Assembly: GCA_003248315.1 (NCBI GenBank) | Contig: QKWM01000004.1 | Coordinates: forward strand, 5,081,001-5,145,000 | Direction: 5' to 3' | DNA: 64,000 nucleotides | Source: Streptomyces sp. SW4 | Lineage (GTDB): Bacteria > Actinomycetota > Actinomycetes > Streptomycetales > Streptomycetaceae | In this document: positions 41,613 to 52,504 of the stretch, piece after piece | Layout of the letters: every line of letters starts with the position of its first letter | How positions within the stretch are numbered: position 1 is the first letter of the stretch | Notes under the pieces: generated by a model | What the model was told of the DNA's origin: nothing | Databases searched by the model: none | Seen by the model: only the letters and a program-made list of their open reading frames with translations | Translations under genes and position numbers: made by a program

Positions 41613-41632
41613 CTGGTTGAGCGTGCAACCAG
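41613..41632. promoter_or_regulatory. MarR-type palindrome upstream of the MarR gene
   Basis: CTGGTTG (41613-41619) and CAACCAG (41626-41632) are perfect arms around AGCGTG, with CCA/TGG repeating just outside. It lies 28 bases before the MarR start and 110 bases before crcB, a fitting autoregulatory operator. Confidence 0.6.
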
Positions 41633-41741
41633 AAGTGGTCCGGCGCCTGCCCGCCGCTACCCTGGTCACCGGCCGTGATCGGCCGCGAGCCCCGGGCGCG
41701 CCCCGGCGGGCAGGGGAAGCGGGCAGGGAAAGACGGGCGAG

Positions 41742-42184
41742 ATGACAGCAGCGGACACCCGGCGCCGCCGCACCGAGGCGGCGGTGCTCGCGGCCGTGTC
41801 CCTCGGCGGCGGCGCCGGTGCCGCCGGCCGGTACGCCGCCACCCTGTGGTGGCCCGCCCGCGCCGGCGGCTTCCCCTGGACGGTCTTCTGGGTCAACGTC
41901 CTCGGGTGCGCGGCGATCGGCGTGCTCATGGTGCTCGTCACCGAGGCGCGCACCGCCCACCCGCTCGTCCGCCCCTTCCTCGGCACCGGGGTGCTCGGCG
42001 GCTTCACCACCTTCTCGACGTACGCCGTCGACGTCCGGCAGCTGCTCGCCGCCGGCCACACCGCCACCGCCCTCGCCTGCCTCGCCGCGACCCCGCTCGC
42101 GGCGCTCGCGGCCGTGTGGCTCGCGACGCGCACGACCCGGCGCCTCGTGGCCGGGCGGCCCCGCGGGGAGGTACGCCGCGGTGA
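41742..42184 (+). CDS. crcB: CrcB/Fluc fluoride channel subunit 1
   Basis: ATG at 41742. One lost base near 42165 brings the stop TGA to 42182-42184, overlapping the next start, and gives 147 residues. Four membrane helices, with GGGAGAAGRYAATLWW, FWVNVLGCAAIGVLMVL and the channel signature GGFTTFSTYAVDV. Fluc proteins export fluoride as dual-topology dimers; actinobacteria often carry two adjacent genes forming a heterodimer, as here. I found no fluoride riboswitch in the 156 bases upstream. Confidence 0.9.
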
Positions 42185-42555
42185 ACTGGCTCCTCGTCGT
42201 CGCCGGCGGCATGACCGGGGCCCCGCTGCGGTACCTCGCCGACCGCGCGGTGCAGTCGCGGCACGGCTCGGCGTTCCCCTGGGGCACCTTCGCCGTCAAC
42301 GCCGCCGGCTCCCTCGTCCTCGGGCTGCTCACCGGGGCGGCGCTCGGCTCCGCCGCCGGCTCACGCCTGATGCTGCTCCTCGGCACCGGCCTGTGCGGGG
42401 CGCTCACCACGTACTCGACGTTCTCGTACGAGACCCTGCGGCTGGCCGAGTCGAACGCCCGCCGGCTCGCCGTGCTCAACGTCGTCCTCAGTGTGGCGGT
42501 GGCGGTCGGTGCCGCGTGCGCCGGAGCCGCGGCGGCCGGGGCCCTGCGGGGGTAG
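42181..42555 (+). CDS. crcB: CrcB/Fluc fluoride channel subunit 2
   Basis: Unbroken, 124 residues, GTG start overlapping the first crcB stop (GTGA), so translation is coupled. Four helices with GGMTGAPLRYLADRAV, WGTFAVNAAGSLVLGLLTG and the TTYSTFSYE filter segment (GALTTYSTFSYETLRL). It is the partner of subunit 1 in a likely heterodimeric fluoride channel. Confidence 0.9.
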   Translation: MNWLLVVAGGMTGAPLRYLADRAVQSRHGSAFPWGTFAVNAAGSLVLGLLTGAALGSAAGSRLMLLLGTGLCGALTTYSTFSYETLRLAESNARRLAVLNVVLSVAVAVGAACAGAAAAGALRG

Positions 42556-42680
42556 GGCGCGCGTCCGGCCCCTGCGCTCCGGGCGCACGGCGCGCGTCCG
42601 GTCCGCGCCCTGGCGGTCGCACGCCGGCGGGATCCGGCCCGCTCCGGGGACCGGGGCCGGCCCTCGGTGCCCGGGACGCT

Positions 42681-42717
42681 TTGACAGGCGCCCGCCGTTC
42701 CGGGCACCATCGCTCCC
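42681..42717 (+). promoter_or_regulatory. Candidate promoter of the FadR-type regulator
   Basis: TTGACA (42681-42686) is followed after 18 bases by CACCAT (42705-42710). A start of transcription about seven bases on would fall at the GTG codon at 42718, so the message could be leaderless; no ribosome site precedes that GTG. Confidence 0.45.
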
Positions 42718-43448
42718 GTGAACCTGTCAGACAGCCAGACAGGCGGCCCGGCCGCCCGGCGCGTCAGCGCGATGGAGGCGGTCCTCGGCCACCTGCGCGG
42801 CGCCATCGAGCGCGGCGAGTACGCGATCGGCGACAAGCTGCCCTCCGAGGCGGAGCTGTGCCGCACGCTGGAGGTCTCCCGCCCGGTGCTCCGCGAGGCG
42901 CTGCGCGCCCTGCAGACCATGGGGCTCACCGTCTCCCGGACCGGCAAGGGCACCTTCGTCGTCGCCGACGCGGTGGAGGAGCCCACCTTCGGCGACTACG
43001 CGGCCGGCCACCTGCTGGAGGTGCGCCGGCACGTGGAGATCCCCGTCGCGGGCTACGCGGCCCGGCGCCGCACCCCGGAGAACCTCGACCATCTGACGCA
43101 CCTGCTGGACCGCATGGACCGCGAGACGGACACCACCGCCTGGGTCGCGATGGACACCGTCTTCCACCTCGCCGTCGCCGAGGCCGCGCAGAACCCGGTC
43201 TTCCGGCGGGTCATCGAGGAGATCCGCGACGCGCTGGCCCGTCAGTCCGCCTTCCTCAACGAACTGGGCGGCCGCCGCGAGCAGTCCAACCGCGAGCACC
43301 GGGCGATCGTCGAGGCGCTGGCCGAAGGCTCCGGGCCCGGCGCGGAGCGGGCCATGGCCCACCACCTCGACCGCGTCGAGACCACCCTCACCGACATCGT
43401 GCGCAGCACGCGCGCCGACCACCCCACGAGCGGCGGCCCGCGGCGTGA
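42718..43448 (+). CDS. FadR/GntR family regulator (FCD domain)
   Basis: GTG at 42718. The winged helix shows HLRGAIERGEYAIGDKLPSE, AELCRTLEVSRPVLREALRA and GLTVSRTGKGTFVVAD. The FCD effector domain has LLEVRRHVEIPVAGYAARRR, MDTVFHLAVAEAAQNPVFRR and NREHRAIVEALAEG, with the metal-binding Asp/His positions. Read literally the frame runs on into the asparaginase gene. Adding one base near 43438 ends it at TGA 43446-43448 and gives 243 residues, with the next gene starting in the GTGA overlap. It probably controls the asparagine/aspartate genes that follow. Confidence 0.87.
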
Positions 43449-44567
43449 CCGCCCCGGCCGCCCCCGACCCCCAGGCAGTGATGTACAGCGATTCCCCGCA
43501 GCCGCTTCCCCCGCACCGGGTTCCGGCATAGCCGGCGCCCCGGCACCCGCCTCTTCCCCGGCACCCGGCGCCCCCGCCGCCGCACCCCCGGTCCGCGAGC
43601 CGGGCCACGTCCCCGTCGCCCGCCTCGTGCGCGGCGGCGTCGTCGAGGGCGTCCACCACGGTTCCGTCGTCGTCCTCGGACCCGACGGCGACGTACGCCT
43701 CGCGCTCGGGGACCCGGAGGCCGCCTTCTACCCGCGCTCCGCCCTCAAGCCCCTCCAGGCCGTGGCCATGGTCCGGGCCGGCCTGCCGCTCGACGGCGAA
43801 CTGCTCTCCCTCGCCGCCGCCAGCCACTCCGGCGAGGAACGCCACCTGGCCGGCACCCGCCGCATCCTCGACCTCGCCGGGCTCACCGAGGACGACCTGC
43901 GCAACGTGCCGGACCTGCCCTTCGACCCGGTCGTCCGGGACGCCTGGGTGCGCGAGGGCCGGGCGCCCTCCCGCCTCGCCCAGAACTGCTCCGGCAAGCA
44001 CGCCGCGATGCTCTTCACCTGCCTGCTCAACGGCTGGTCCACCCACGACTACCTCGACCCCGGCCACCCGCTGCAGAAGACCGTCGCGGAGACCGTCGAG
44101 GACCTCACCGGCCAGCGCATCGCCCACGTCACCGTCGACGGATGCGGCGCGCCGCTGTTCGCCGTCTCCCTGCACGGCCTCGCCCGCGCCGCCGCGCGGA
44201 TCACCACCGCCGCACCCGGCACCGCCGAGGCTCGGGTCGCCGACGCCATGCGCGAGCACGCCGAGATGGCGTCCGGGACCGGGCGGGACGTCGCCGCGCT
44301 GATGCGGGCCGTGCCCGGGCTGCTCGCCAAGGACGGCTTCGAGGGCGTGCAGGTAGCCGCGCTGCCCGACGGACGGGCGGTCGCCGTGAAGATCTCCGAC
44401 GGGGCGAACCGGGCGCGGATCCCGGTCGCGGCGGCGGCGCTGGCCCGGGCCGGGGTGGCCCGGCCCCGCTGACCGAGTTCGCGGGCGAACCGCTCCTCGG
44501 CGGCGGCGTGCCGGTCGGCAGCGTGCGGGTGGCGCCGGCCCTGGACACCGCCGGCCCCTCCGCCTGA
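43445..44567 (+). CDS. L-asparaginase, zinc-dependent PF06089 (Rhizobium etli) type
   Basis: GTG at 43445 (VTAPAAPDPQAVMYSD) overlaps the upstream stop. Two lost bases (about 43525-43600 and 44460) restore about 374 residues. Motifs: VHHGSVVVLGPDG, the Ser/Lys pair in YPRSALKPLQA, SHSGEERHLAGT, the Cys/Lys pair in LAQNCSGKHAAML, VDGCGAPLFAVSL and MASGTGRDVA. Ser48/Lys51 and Cys135/Lys138/Cys189 of R. etli ReAV, as I recall them, all have counterparts. The enzyme hydrolyses asparagine to aspartate plus ammonia; aspartate ammonia-lyase follows directly. The exact N-terminus is uncertain. Confidence 0.87.
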
Positions 44568-44617
44568 CCGGGCGTCCCCGCCCCCGGCCTCTCCGCCTGA
44601 CCGGGCGTCCCCGCCCC
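44558..44617. repeat. 27-bp direct duplication across the asparaginase stop codon
   Basis: CTCCGCCTGACCGGGCGTCC plus seven further bases (44558-44584) recur exactly at 44591-44617, a 33-base period. The first copy contains the asparaginase TGA. It looks like a small tandem duplication in the 3' region. Confidence 0.8.
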
Positions 44618-44694
44618 GCGCCCCCTCCGTCCGGCCCGGCGCCGGATGCCCTGCGCCCCGATCCCTCCTCCCCTGCCCGGAAAGCGAACCCCTC

Positions 44695-46106
<1,412 letters not shown>

Positions 46107-46134
46107 CGGGCGCCGGGACCGGCCCGGAGGGACA

Positions 46135-47066
46135 ATGGCGATCATGACTGCGTCCACCACCTTCGCGCCGGTCCTGGAGCGGATCGCCGAGGAGATCGAG
46201 CACACCCCGGCAGCGGCCGGACCGCCGACTACATCCCGGCGCTCGCCGCGTGCGACCCGCGCAGCTTCGGCATGGCCGTCGCCGAACCCGACGGCACCGT
46301 CTACGGGGTGGGGGAGTGGCGGCAGCCGTTCTCGGCGCAGTCCATCACCAAGGTCTTCACCCTCGCCCTGGACCTGGCCCGCGAGGGCGACGCGCTGTGG
46401 GAGCACGTCGGCCGGGAACCGTCCGGCAACCCGTTCAACTCCCTGGTGCAGCTGGAGTACGAGAACGGCATCCCGCGCAACCCCTTCATCAACGCAGGCG
46501 CCCTCGTCGTCACCGACCGGCTGCACACCCGTACCGGCGACGCGGCCGGCGAACTCCTGGACTTCCTGCGCGCCGAGAGCGGCAACCCCGGACTCGACTT
46601 CGACCTGGAGGTCGCCGCCTCCGAGACCGCCCACGGGGACCGCAACGCCGCCCTCGGCCACTTCATGGCGTCCTACGGCAACATCGACAACCCGGTGCCG
46701 GTCCTGCTCGACCAGTACTTCCGGCAGTGCTCCATCGCCGCCTCCTGCGCCGACCTCGCCCTCGCCACCGGCTTCCTCGCCCGGCACGGCATCCGCGCCG
46801 ACGGCACCCGGCTGCTCACCCGCAGCCAGGCCAAGCAGGTCAACGCGATCATGCTGACCTGCGGCACGTACGACGCGGCCGGCGACTTCGCCTACCGGGT
46901 CGGCCTGCCCGGCAAGAGCGGTGTCGGCGGCGGCATCATCGCCGTCGTGCCGGGCCGCTGCACCCTGTGCGTGTGGAGCCCCGGCCTCGACGAGCGCGGC
47001 AACTCCGTGGCCGGGGTGGCCGCGCTGGACCGCTTCACGACGCTGACCGGCCTGTCGGTCTTCTGA
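46135..47066 (+). CDS. glsA: Glutaminase
   Basis: ATG at 46135 with GGAGG five bases upstream (a second ATG at 46144). One lost base near 46217 restores 310 residues. Serine beta-lactamase-like fold: FSAQSITKVFTLALDL (Ser-x-x-Lys), GREPSGNPFNSLVQLEYENG, PRNPFINAGALVVTD and GLPGKSGVGGGIIAVVPG. It hydrolyses glutamine to glutamate and ammonia. It is the fourth gene of an amide-nitrogen set (FadR-like regulator, asparaginase, aspartase, glutaminase), 28 bases after aspA. Confidence 0.95.
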
Positions 47067-47184
47067 CCGCCGCACAGGCGGCCACCGCCGTCCGGGCGCG
47101 CGCTCACACGGCGGTCACACGGACGCCGCCGGACCGAGGGCGGCACGTCGGCTGCCGTCCACCCGCCGGCTGCATGCTGCCCGC

Positions 47185-48584
47185 GTGCTGTCCGTCCCTT
47201 CCCCGCCGACCTCCGCCGCTGCCAGGTCATCGGCCTGGCCGGCACCGGCTTCCTGGCGCTGGGCGGTGAGACGGCCGGTGCGCTGCCCGTACGGGAACTG
47301 CTCGTGCCGGCCTCCCCGGGCGCCGCCCTCGGCCTGGTCGGCGTCCACTTCGGCATCGTCCTGCTGATCGCCGCCTGGGCCCTGCTCGGAAGGCTGCTGC
47401 GCGGACCCGAGCCACCGGGCCCCCGCGCCCTGCTGCTGGTGCTCGCCGTCTGGTCGGCGCCCCTGCTGCCGGCCGCGCCGCTGTTCAGCCGGGACGTCTA
47501 CAGCTACCTCGCCCAGGGCGCCATGGTCGAGGCGCACCTCGACGTCTACGCCCACGGCCCGTCCCGGCTCGGCGGCCCGCTCGCCGCCGAGGTCGCCCCG
47601 CTGTGGCAGCACACCGGCGCCCCCTACGGCCCGGTGTTCCTCGGCGCGGCGGCTGCGCTGTCCGCGCTGACCGGCGGCGAACTCACGGCCGGCGTGGCCG
47701 GCATGCGGCTGCTGGCGCTGGCCGGACTCGCCCTGATGGCGGCGGCGCTGCCCCGGCTCGCCCGGGCCTGCGGAGCCGACCCGGCGGCCGCGCTGTGGCT
47801 CGGCGCCCTCAACCCGCTGGTCCTGCTGCACCTCCTGGCGGGCGCCCACAACGACGCCGTGATGCTGGGCCTGCTCGGCACCGGCCTGGTCGCCGCCCTG
47901 GGCCGCCGGCCGGTCCTCGGCGCGGCCCTGGTCACCCTCGCCGCCCTGGTCAAGGCGCCCGCCGTGCTCGGGCTGGCCGCGGTCCTCGCGCTCCAGGTCC
48001 GGGCCGGCCGGGGACCGGTCCGGGCCGCCGTGACCACCTCGCTCACGGCGGCGGCCACCACGGCCGCCGCGACCGCCGCGGCCGGCACCGGATACGGCTG
48101 GACCGCGGCCCTCGACACCCCCGTCTCACCGGACAACTGGGCCCTGACCGGTCTGCTGGGCCGGGCCACCCGCACCCTGCTGGAGCAGACCGGCAGCGAC
48201 CTGGCGCCCCTCGCGGTACCGGCCTGGCACACCCTCGGCATGCTGGCCGCCGCCGTCGCCGTCCTGGCGATCTGGCTGCGGCTGCGCCCGCACCCCGTCT
48301 ACGCGCTCGGCCTGAGCCTGGCGGCCGTCGCCGCCCTCGGGCCCGCGATCCGCCCCTGGTACGCGCTGTGGGGCCTGTTCCTCATCGCCGCGGCCGCGCC
48401 CACCGCGTCCGTCCGGCACCGCACCGCGGCCGTGACCGCGGTGCTGGCGCTCCTCGCCCTGCCCGGCGGCGGCGCGGCCGACCCGGAACAACTGGTGCTG
48501 GCCTTCTCCGGCGGCGCGCTCGCGGTGGTCGTCCTGTGGCAGGCACACCAGGCCCGGCTGGCACCCGCCTGGAGGACCGCGTGA
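47185..48584 (+). CDS. mptB: MptB-like alpha-1,6-mannosyltransferase (GT-C membrane protein)
   Basis: GTG at 47185 with one lost base near 47200 gives 466 residues; the ribosome site is weak, so the exact start is uncertain. About 12 helices. The GT-C loop motif is LFSRDVYSYLAQGAMVEAHL, with APYGPVFLGAAAALSAL and LNPLVLLHLLAGAHNDAVML. MptB-type enzymes use polyprenyl-phosphomannose to extend mannan chains on lipoglycans. The stop overlaps the GTG of the GT87 gene, so both act in one pathway. Confidence 0.85.
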
Positions 48585-50044
48585 CGCCCTCGCAGGAGCA
48601 CGAGACGCCTCCGCAGGAGCACGAGACGCCCCCGCAGGACCGCGTGAGGCGGCCCTTGCCGGACCGCGTGAGGCCGCGCACCGGGCCCGGCCGGGTCCTG
48701 CTGGTGCTCGCGGCGGCCGTCGCCGTCACCCTCTTCACCGCGACGGTGCCACTGCTGCGGGACTGGTTCGACCTGCGCGTCTACCACGGGGCCGTGCACG
48801 CCTGGGTGCACGACGGCGGCCGGCTCTACGACTACCGGGTGCCCGGCACGGCGTACGGCTTCACCTACCCGCCGTTCGCCGCCCTGGTCATGCTCCCGAT
48901 GGCCCTGGTCGGGCTGGGCACCGCCGTCACCGTCACCCTGCTGCTCGACCTGGCCGCACTCGCCCTGGTGCTGCGCCGGCTCACCGGACCGGAGTGGCGG
49001 CGGCTCGGCTGGTACGGCTGTTGCCTGGTCGCCCTGGCGCTCGCCCTGTTCGAGCCGCTGCGCGACACCGTCAGCTTCGGCCAGGTCAACATCCTGCTGC
49101 TGGCGCTCGTCCTGGCCGACGCCTGGCTGCTCGCCTCCGGGCGCGGCCGGTGGGCCGGGGCGGGCATCGGCCTCGCGGCGGCGGTCAAGCTCACGCCGGC
49201 GCTCTTCATCGGCCTGCTGCTGCTCGCCGGCCGGTGGCGTGCCGCGGGCGTCGCGACCGGGGTGGCCGGCGGGGCGACCCTGTGCGCCGCGTGGGCGGCC
49301 CCGGACGCCTCGCGGTTCTACTGGACCGAGGCGCTGTGGGACACCTCCCGCATCGGCCGCCCGGAATACGTCTCCAACCAGTCGCTCCAGGGGGTGCTGG
49401 CCCGGCTCGGCGCGCCCGACCGCGCCCTGTGGGCGGTGCTGGTGCTGCTGGTCCTCGTCCTCTGGGCGTGGCGGGCGCGGCGGGCGGCGAAGGCGGAGGA
49501 TTGGACGGCCGCGTTCGCCCTCACCGGACTCGCCGCCTGCCTGGTCAGCCCGATCACCTGGGTCCACCACCTGGTGTGGCTGCTGCCGTCCTTCGCCGTG
49601 CTGGTCCGCGCCGGGCACCCGCGCACCGCCGGAGCCCTCTACGCCGTGCTGTGCACCAGCGTGGTGTGGCTGTGGGCGGACGACCCCTCCCGCCCCGGCG
49701 CCCTCCTCGGCTCCAACGCCTACGCCTGGATCACCCTCGGACTGCTGGCTGCGCTGCCCGTCGCTCATTCCTCCTCCGGCCGGCCTGCGACGAGCCGGAT
49801 GCCGAGCGCCACGACTCCCGCGCCGAGCCCGGCCGCGCCCGCGACGGCGGCGGACTCCGCCCAGCCGGGCCCGTCCTGCGCCGGAGGGGCGGCGGCCACC
49901 GCGGGCGCGGCGGCCGGACCGGACTGCCCGCGCACCCGCAGCGCGTCCAGCGAGCCCACCGGTTCCACCCGCCCGGCCGCCTCGAACCCCCAGTCGAGCA
50001 GGGCGCGCGCCTCCTCGTACACCGCGAAGCCGCCGCCCCGCTGA
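48581..50044 (+). CDS. GT87 family (DUF2029) polyprenyl-phosphomannose mannosyltransferase
   Basis: GTG overlaps the mptB stop. An N-terminal tail with three HETPPQ/DRV-type repeats precedes about ten helices. Motifs: DLRVYHGAVHAWVHDGGRLY, YGFTYPPFAALVMLPMAL, FGQVNILLLALVLADAWL, EYVSNQSLQGVLARLG and SPITWVHHLVWLLPSFAVL, all typical of the PimE-like GT87 group. Conserved sequence ends near 49765; the frame then runs another 280 bases antisense to the carboxypeptidase gene as low-complexity Ser/Ala/Pro, with no stop in any frame on this strand near the expected end. The true C-terminus may be at about 49770 or may include this tail. Confidence 0.82.
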   Translation: MTPSQEHETPPQEHETPPQDRVRRPLPDRVRPRTGPGRVLLVLAAAVAVTLFTATVPLLRDWFDLRVYHGAVHAWVHDGGRLYDYRVPGTAYGFTYPPFAALVMLPMALVGLGTAVTVTLLLDLAALALVLRRLTGPEWRRLGWYGCCLVALALALFEPLRDTVSFGQVNILLLALVLADAWLLASGRGRWAGAGIGLAAAVKLTPALFIGLLLLAGRWRAAGVATGVAGGATLCAAWAAPDASRFYWTEALWDTSRIGRPEYVSNQSLQGVLARLGAPDRALWAVLVLLVLVLWAWRARRAAKAEDWTAAFALTGLAACLVSPITWVHHLVWLLPSFAVLVRAGHPRTAGALYAVLCTSVVWLWADDPSRPGALLGSNAYAWITLGLLAALPVAHSSSGRPATSRMPSATTPAPSPAAPATAADSAQPGPSCAGGAAATAGAAAGPDCPRTRSASSEPTGSTRPAASNPQSSRARASSYTAKPPPR

Positions 50045-50942
50045 GGGTTCATCACCGTCACCACGAGGGTGCGCCCGTCGCGCCGGGCCGCGGCGACGAG
50101 GGTGTGCCCGGCCCTGCTGGTGTAGCCGTTCTTGATGCCGATCGCCCCGGGGTACCGCCCGACGCCGTCCGCCCCGGTCAGCAGCCGGTTGGTGTTGCGG
50201 ATGCCGTAGGTGCCGCCGGCGCGGCCGGGGAAGCGGGCCTCGACGCGGGCGGAGTAGCGGGCGAAGTCCGCGTTGCGCAGCCCCGCCCGGCCGAAGACCG
50301 CCAGGTCGTACGCCGACGACACCTGGCCCGGCGCGTCGTAGCCGTCGGGCGACACCACGTGCGTGTCACGGGCGCCGAGCGCGCGGGCCCGGGCCTGCAT
50401 GCGCTCGGCCGTCTCCTCCCAGCCGCCGGCGAGTTCGGCCAGGACGTGCACGGCGTCGTTGCCGGAGTTGAGGAAGACCCCGTTCCACAGGTCGGTCACG
50501 CGGTAGGTGCGGCCCTCGGCGACGCCGACCAGGCTGCTGCCCGGCCCGACGCCGCGCAGCTCCCCGGGGCGCACCTCGTGCCGGACACCGCCGGGCAGGA
50601 CGGGCAGCACGGTGAGCGCGAACAGCGTCTTCAGGGTGCTGGCGGGCGGCAGTCTGCGGTGCGCGTCGCGCGCGGCGAGCACGGCACCGGTGTCGGCGTC
50701 GGCCACGACCCAGGACAGGGCGGAGACCTTCGGCACCGCGGGCGTCCCCGGGTGCGGCCGGACGTGCGTCCCGGCGCGGTACAGCAGGGCCGGGCGGGGC
50801 GCCGCCGCCCCGGGACCGCCCTGGACGCCCGGGTCCGGGGCCTGGACCGGGCTCCCGCCGCGGCCGGGGCGAGCGCCAGGAGTCCCGCCACACAGAGCGC
50901 ACAGGAGGACAGGGCAGCCCGGTAAGGAAATCCGACAGTCAT
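49765..50942 (-). CDS. D-alanyl-D-alanine carboxypeptidase
   Basis: ATG at 50942 (MTVGFPYRAALSSCALCVAG, a Sec signal peptide). One lost base near 50855 restores 392 residues. Penicillin-binding motifs: PPASTLKTLFAL (SxxK), NSGNDAVHVLAEL (SxN) and IGIKNGYTSRAG (K-N-G where K-T/S-G is usual). A C-terminal helix (AAVAGAAGLGAGVVALGIRL) and charged tail anchor it in the membrane. It trims the terminal D-Ala of peptidoglycan. Its 3' end overlaps the open frame of the GT87 gene. Confidence 0.92.
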
Positions 50943-51025
50943 ACCGCAAACGTAGGAACGGGTCGGCCGGACGCCGCGCTGCCCGGGCCGCGTCGCGCCC
51001 GCGAGCACCCGGATGCCGCAGTGCG

Positions 51026-52160
51026 TCAGCCGGCGGGCAGGGTGGGCCGGACCCGCCGCAGGAAGGCGGCGTTGTCCGGCGTCGCGCGCAGCCGCTCCAG
51101 CAGTGTCTCCAGCGCGGCCGCGCCGTCCCGCGCCCCGAGGGCCCGCCGCAGTCCGCGGACGGCCGCCGACTCGGCGGGCGACAGCAGCAGTTCCTCGCGG
51201 CGGGTGCCCGAGGCGCCGATGTCGACGGCCGGGAACATCCGCCGGGAGGCCGCCTCGCGGCCGAGCCGCAGCTCCATGTTGCCGGTGCTCTTCAGCTCCT
51301 CGAAGAAGAAGTCGTCGGCGCGCGAGCCGGTCTCCACCAGCGCGGTGGCGAGAACGGTGAGGGAGCCGCCCTCCTCGGCCTGCCGGGCGGCGCCGAAGAA
51401 CCGCTTGGGCCCGAGCAGCGCGCCGGCGTCCACACCGCCGCTGAGGGTGCGGCCGCCGGACGCGGCGGCGCCGTTGTGGGCCCGGCACAGCCGGGTGAGG
51501 GAGTCCAGCAGGACGACGACGTCCTCGCCGGCCTCGACGAGCCGTTTGGCGCGCTCGATCACCAGCTCGGCCAGGGCGATGTGGTCCTTGGCGGCCCGGT
51601 CGAAGGTCGAGGCGTACACCTCGCCGCGCACCGAGCGGCGCATGTCGGTGACCTCCTCGGGCCGTTCGTCGAGCAGCACCACCATCAGCCGGCATTCCGG
51701 GTGGTTCCCGGCGACGGCCGCGGCGATCTGCTGGAGCAGGACGGTCTTCCCGGTCTTCGGCGGGGCCACGATCAGCCCGCGCTGGCCCTTGCCGACCGGG
51801 GCGATCAGGTCGATGACCCGCCCGGCCGCGCCGGCCGCCGGGTGTTCCAGGCGCAGCCGCTCGTGCGGGTGCAGCGGTGTCAGGTCGCGGAAGTGCCGCC
51901 TGCCGTGCAGCCGGTCCGGGACGCGGCCGCCCACCCGGGCCACGTCGGCCAGGGTGCGCCCGGGCCGCGCACGCCCTCGACCAGGTCGCCCCGGCGCAGG
52001 CCGTGACGGCGGATCAGGGCGGGGAGACGGTGAGGTCGGCCGGGGTGGGCAGGAGCGCGGCCGGGCGCAGACGGCCCTTGCCGGCCGCGTCGATGTCGAG
52101 GACGCCGGTGGCGGTCTCGGCGGGGGAGTGGAGCGGGGGGTGTTCGAGTGTGGTGGTCAT
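51026..52160 (-). CDS. rho: Short Rho-type transcription termination factor (second Rho)
   Basis: ATG at 52160. Two lost bases (near 52018 and 51968) restore 378 residues. The N-terminal RNA-binding part is short (LIRRHGLRRGDLVEGVRG), without the long Arg/Asp-rich insertion of the main actinobacterial Rho. The ring ATPase is complete: VGKGQRGLIVAPPKTGKTVL (Walker A), VVLLDERPEEVTDM, VVLLDSLTRLCRAHN (Walker B/Q-loop region) and TALVETGSRADDFFFEELKS. Rho translocates on C-rich nascent RNA and ends transcription. It is preceded by a 270-base C-rich leader. The main rho gene would be elsewhere. Confidence 0.92.
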
Positions 52161-52442
52161 GGTGGCTGGTCCTTTCGCGGACGGCGGGCATGCGGGGTGC
52201 GCGGGGGAGGGAGAAGCCGTGCGGCGGGGCCGGATGCGGCGCCGCGGGACGGCGGGGAACAGCACCTCGGTACGGCGGAGAAGCCCTGCTCGCCGAGGTG
52301 GTGACGGGAAGCCGACGGGCCGGTCGTGAGGGACGGGCCGGTCCGGCGAAACCGGGAGGAGAACGAAACGAGATCGAGAGAACTCGAGAAGAACGGCACC
52401 GGCGCCCTCAGCGGGGCGTACACAGGTGCTGCTCGGACTGTA
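52161..52442 (-). promoter_or_regulatory. Long C-rich leader of the short rho gene, with candidate -10 box
   Basis: Read on the minus strand, this region has about twice as much C as G over the 100 bases next to the ATG and a marked excess of C throughout, with runs such as TTCTTCTCGAGTTCTCTCG. This is the profile of a Rho loading (rut) site. TACAGT (plus-strand 52437-52442) is a candidate -10 box, giving a leader of about 270 bases. Rho autoregulation by attenuation in the leader is known in other bacteria. A short open frame inside (52157-52423) has no clear ribosome site. Confidence 0.6.
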
Positions 52443-52504
52443 GCACACAGGGCGGGGCGGACGACTCCGCCCGCCCCGGGCCCGCGCTGCCCGCCGCGCC
52501 GGGT

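Noticed and set aside
41586..41741. Fluoride riboswitch before crcB
   Set aside because: I looked for the conserved GGnGATGG and CTGATG...TCCTAC elements and did not find them.
52157..52423. 88-codon open frame in the rho leader as a protein gene
   Set aside because: No ribosome site and a low-complexity Pro/Arg/Ser composition; the C-rich leader explanation fits better.
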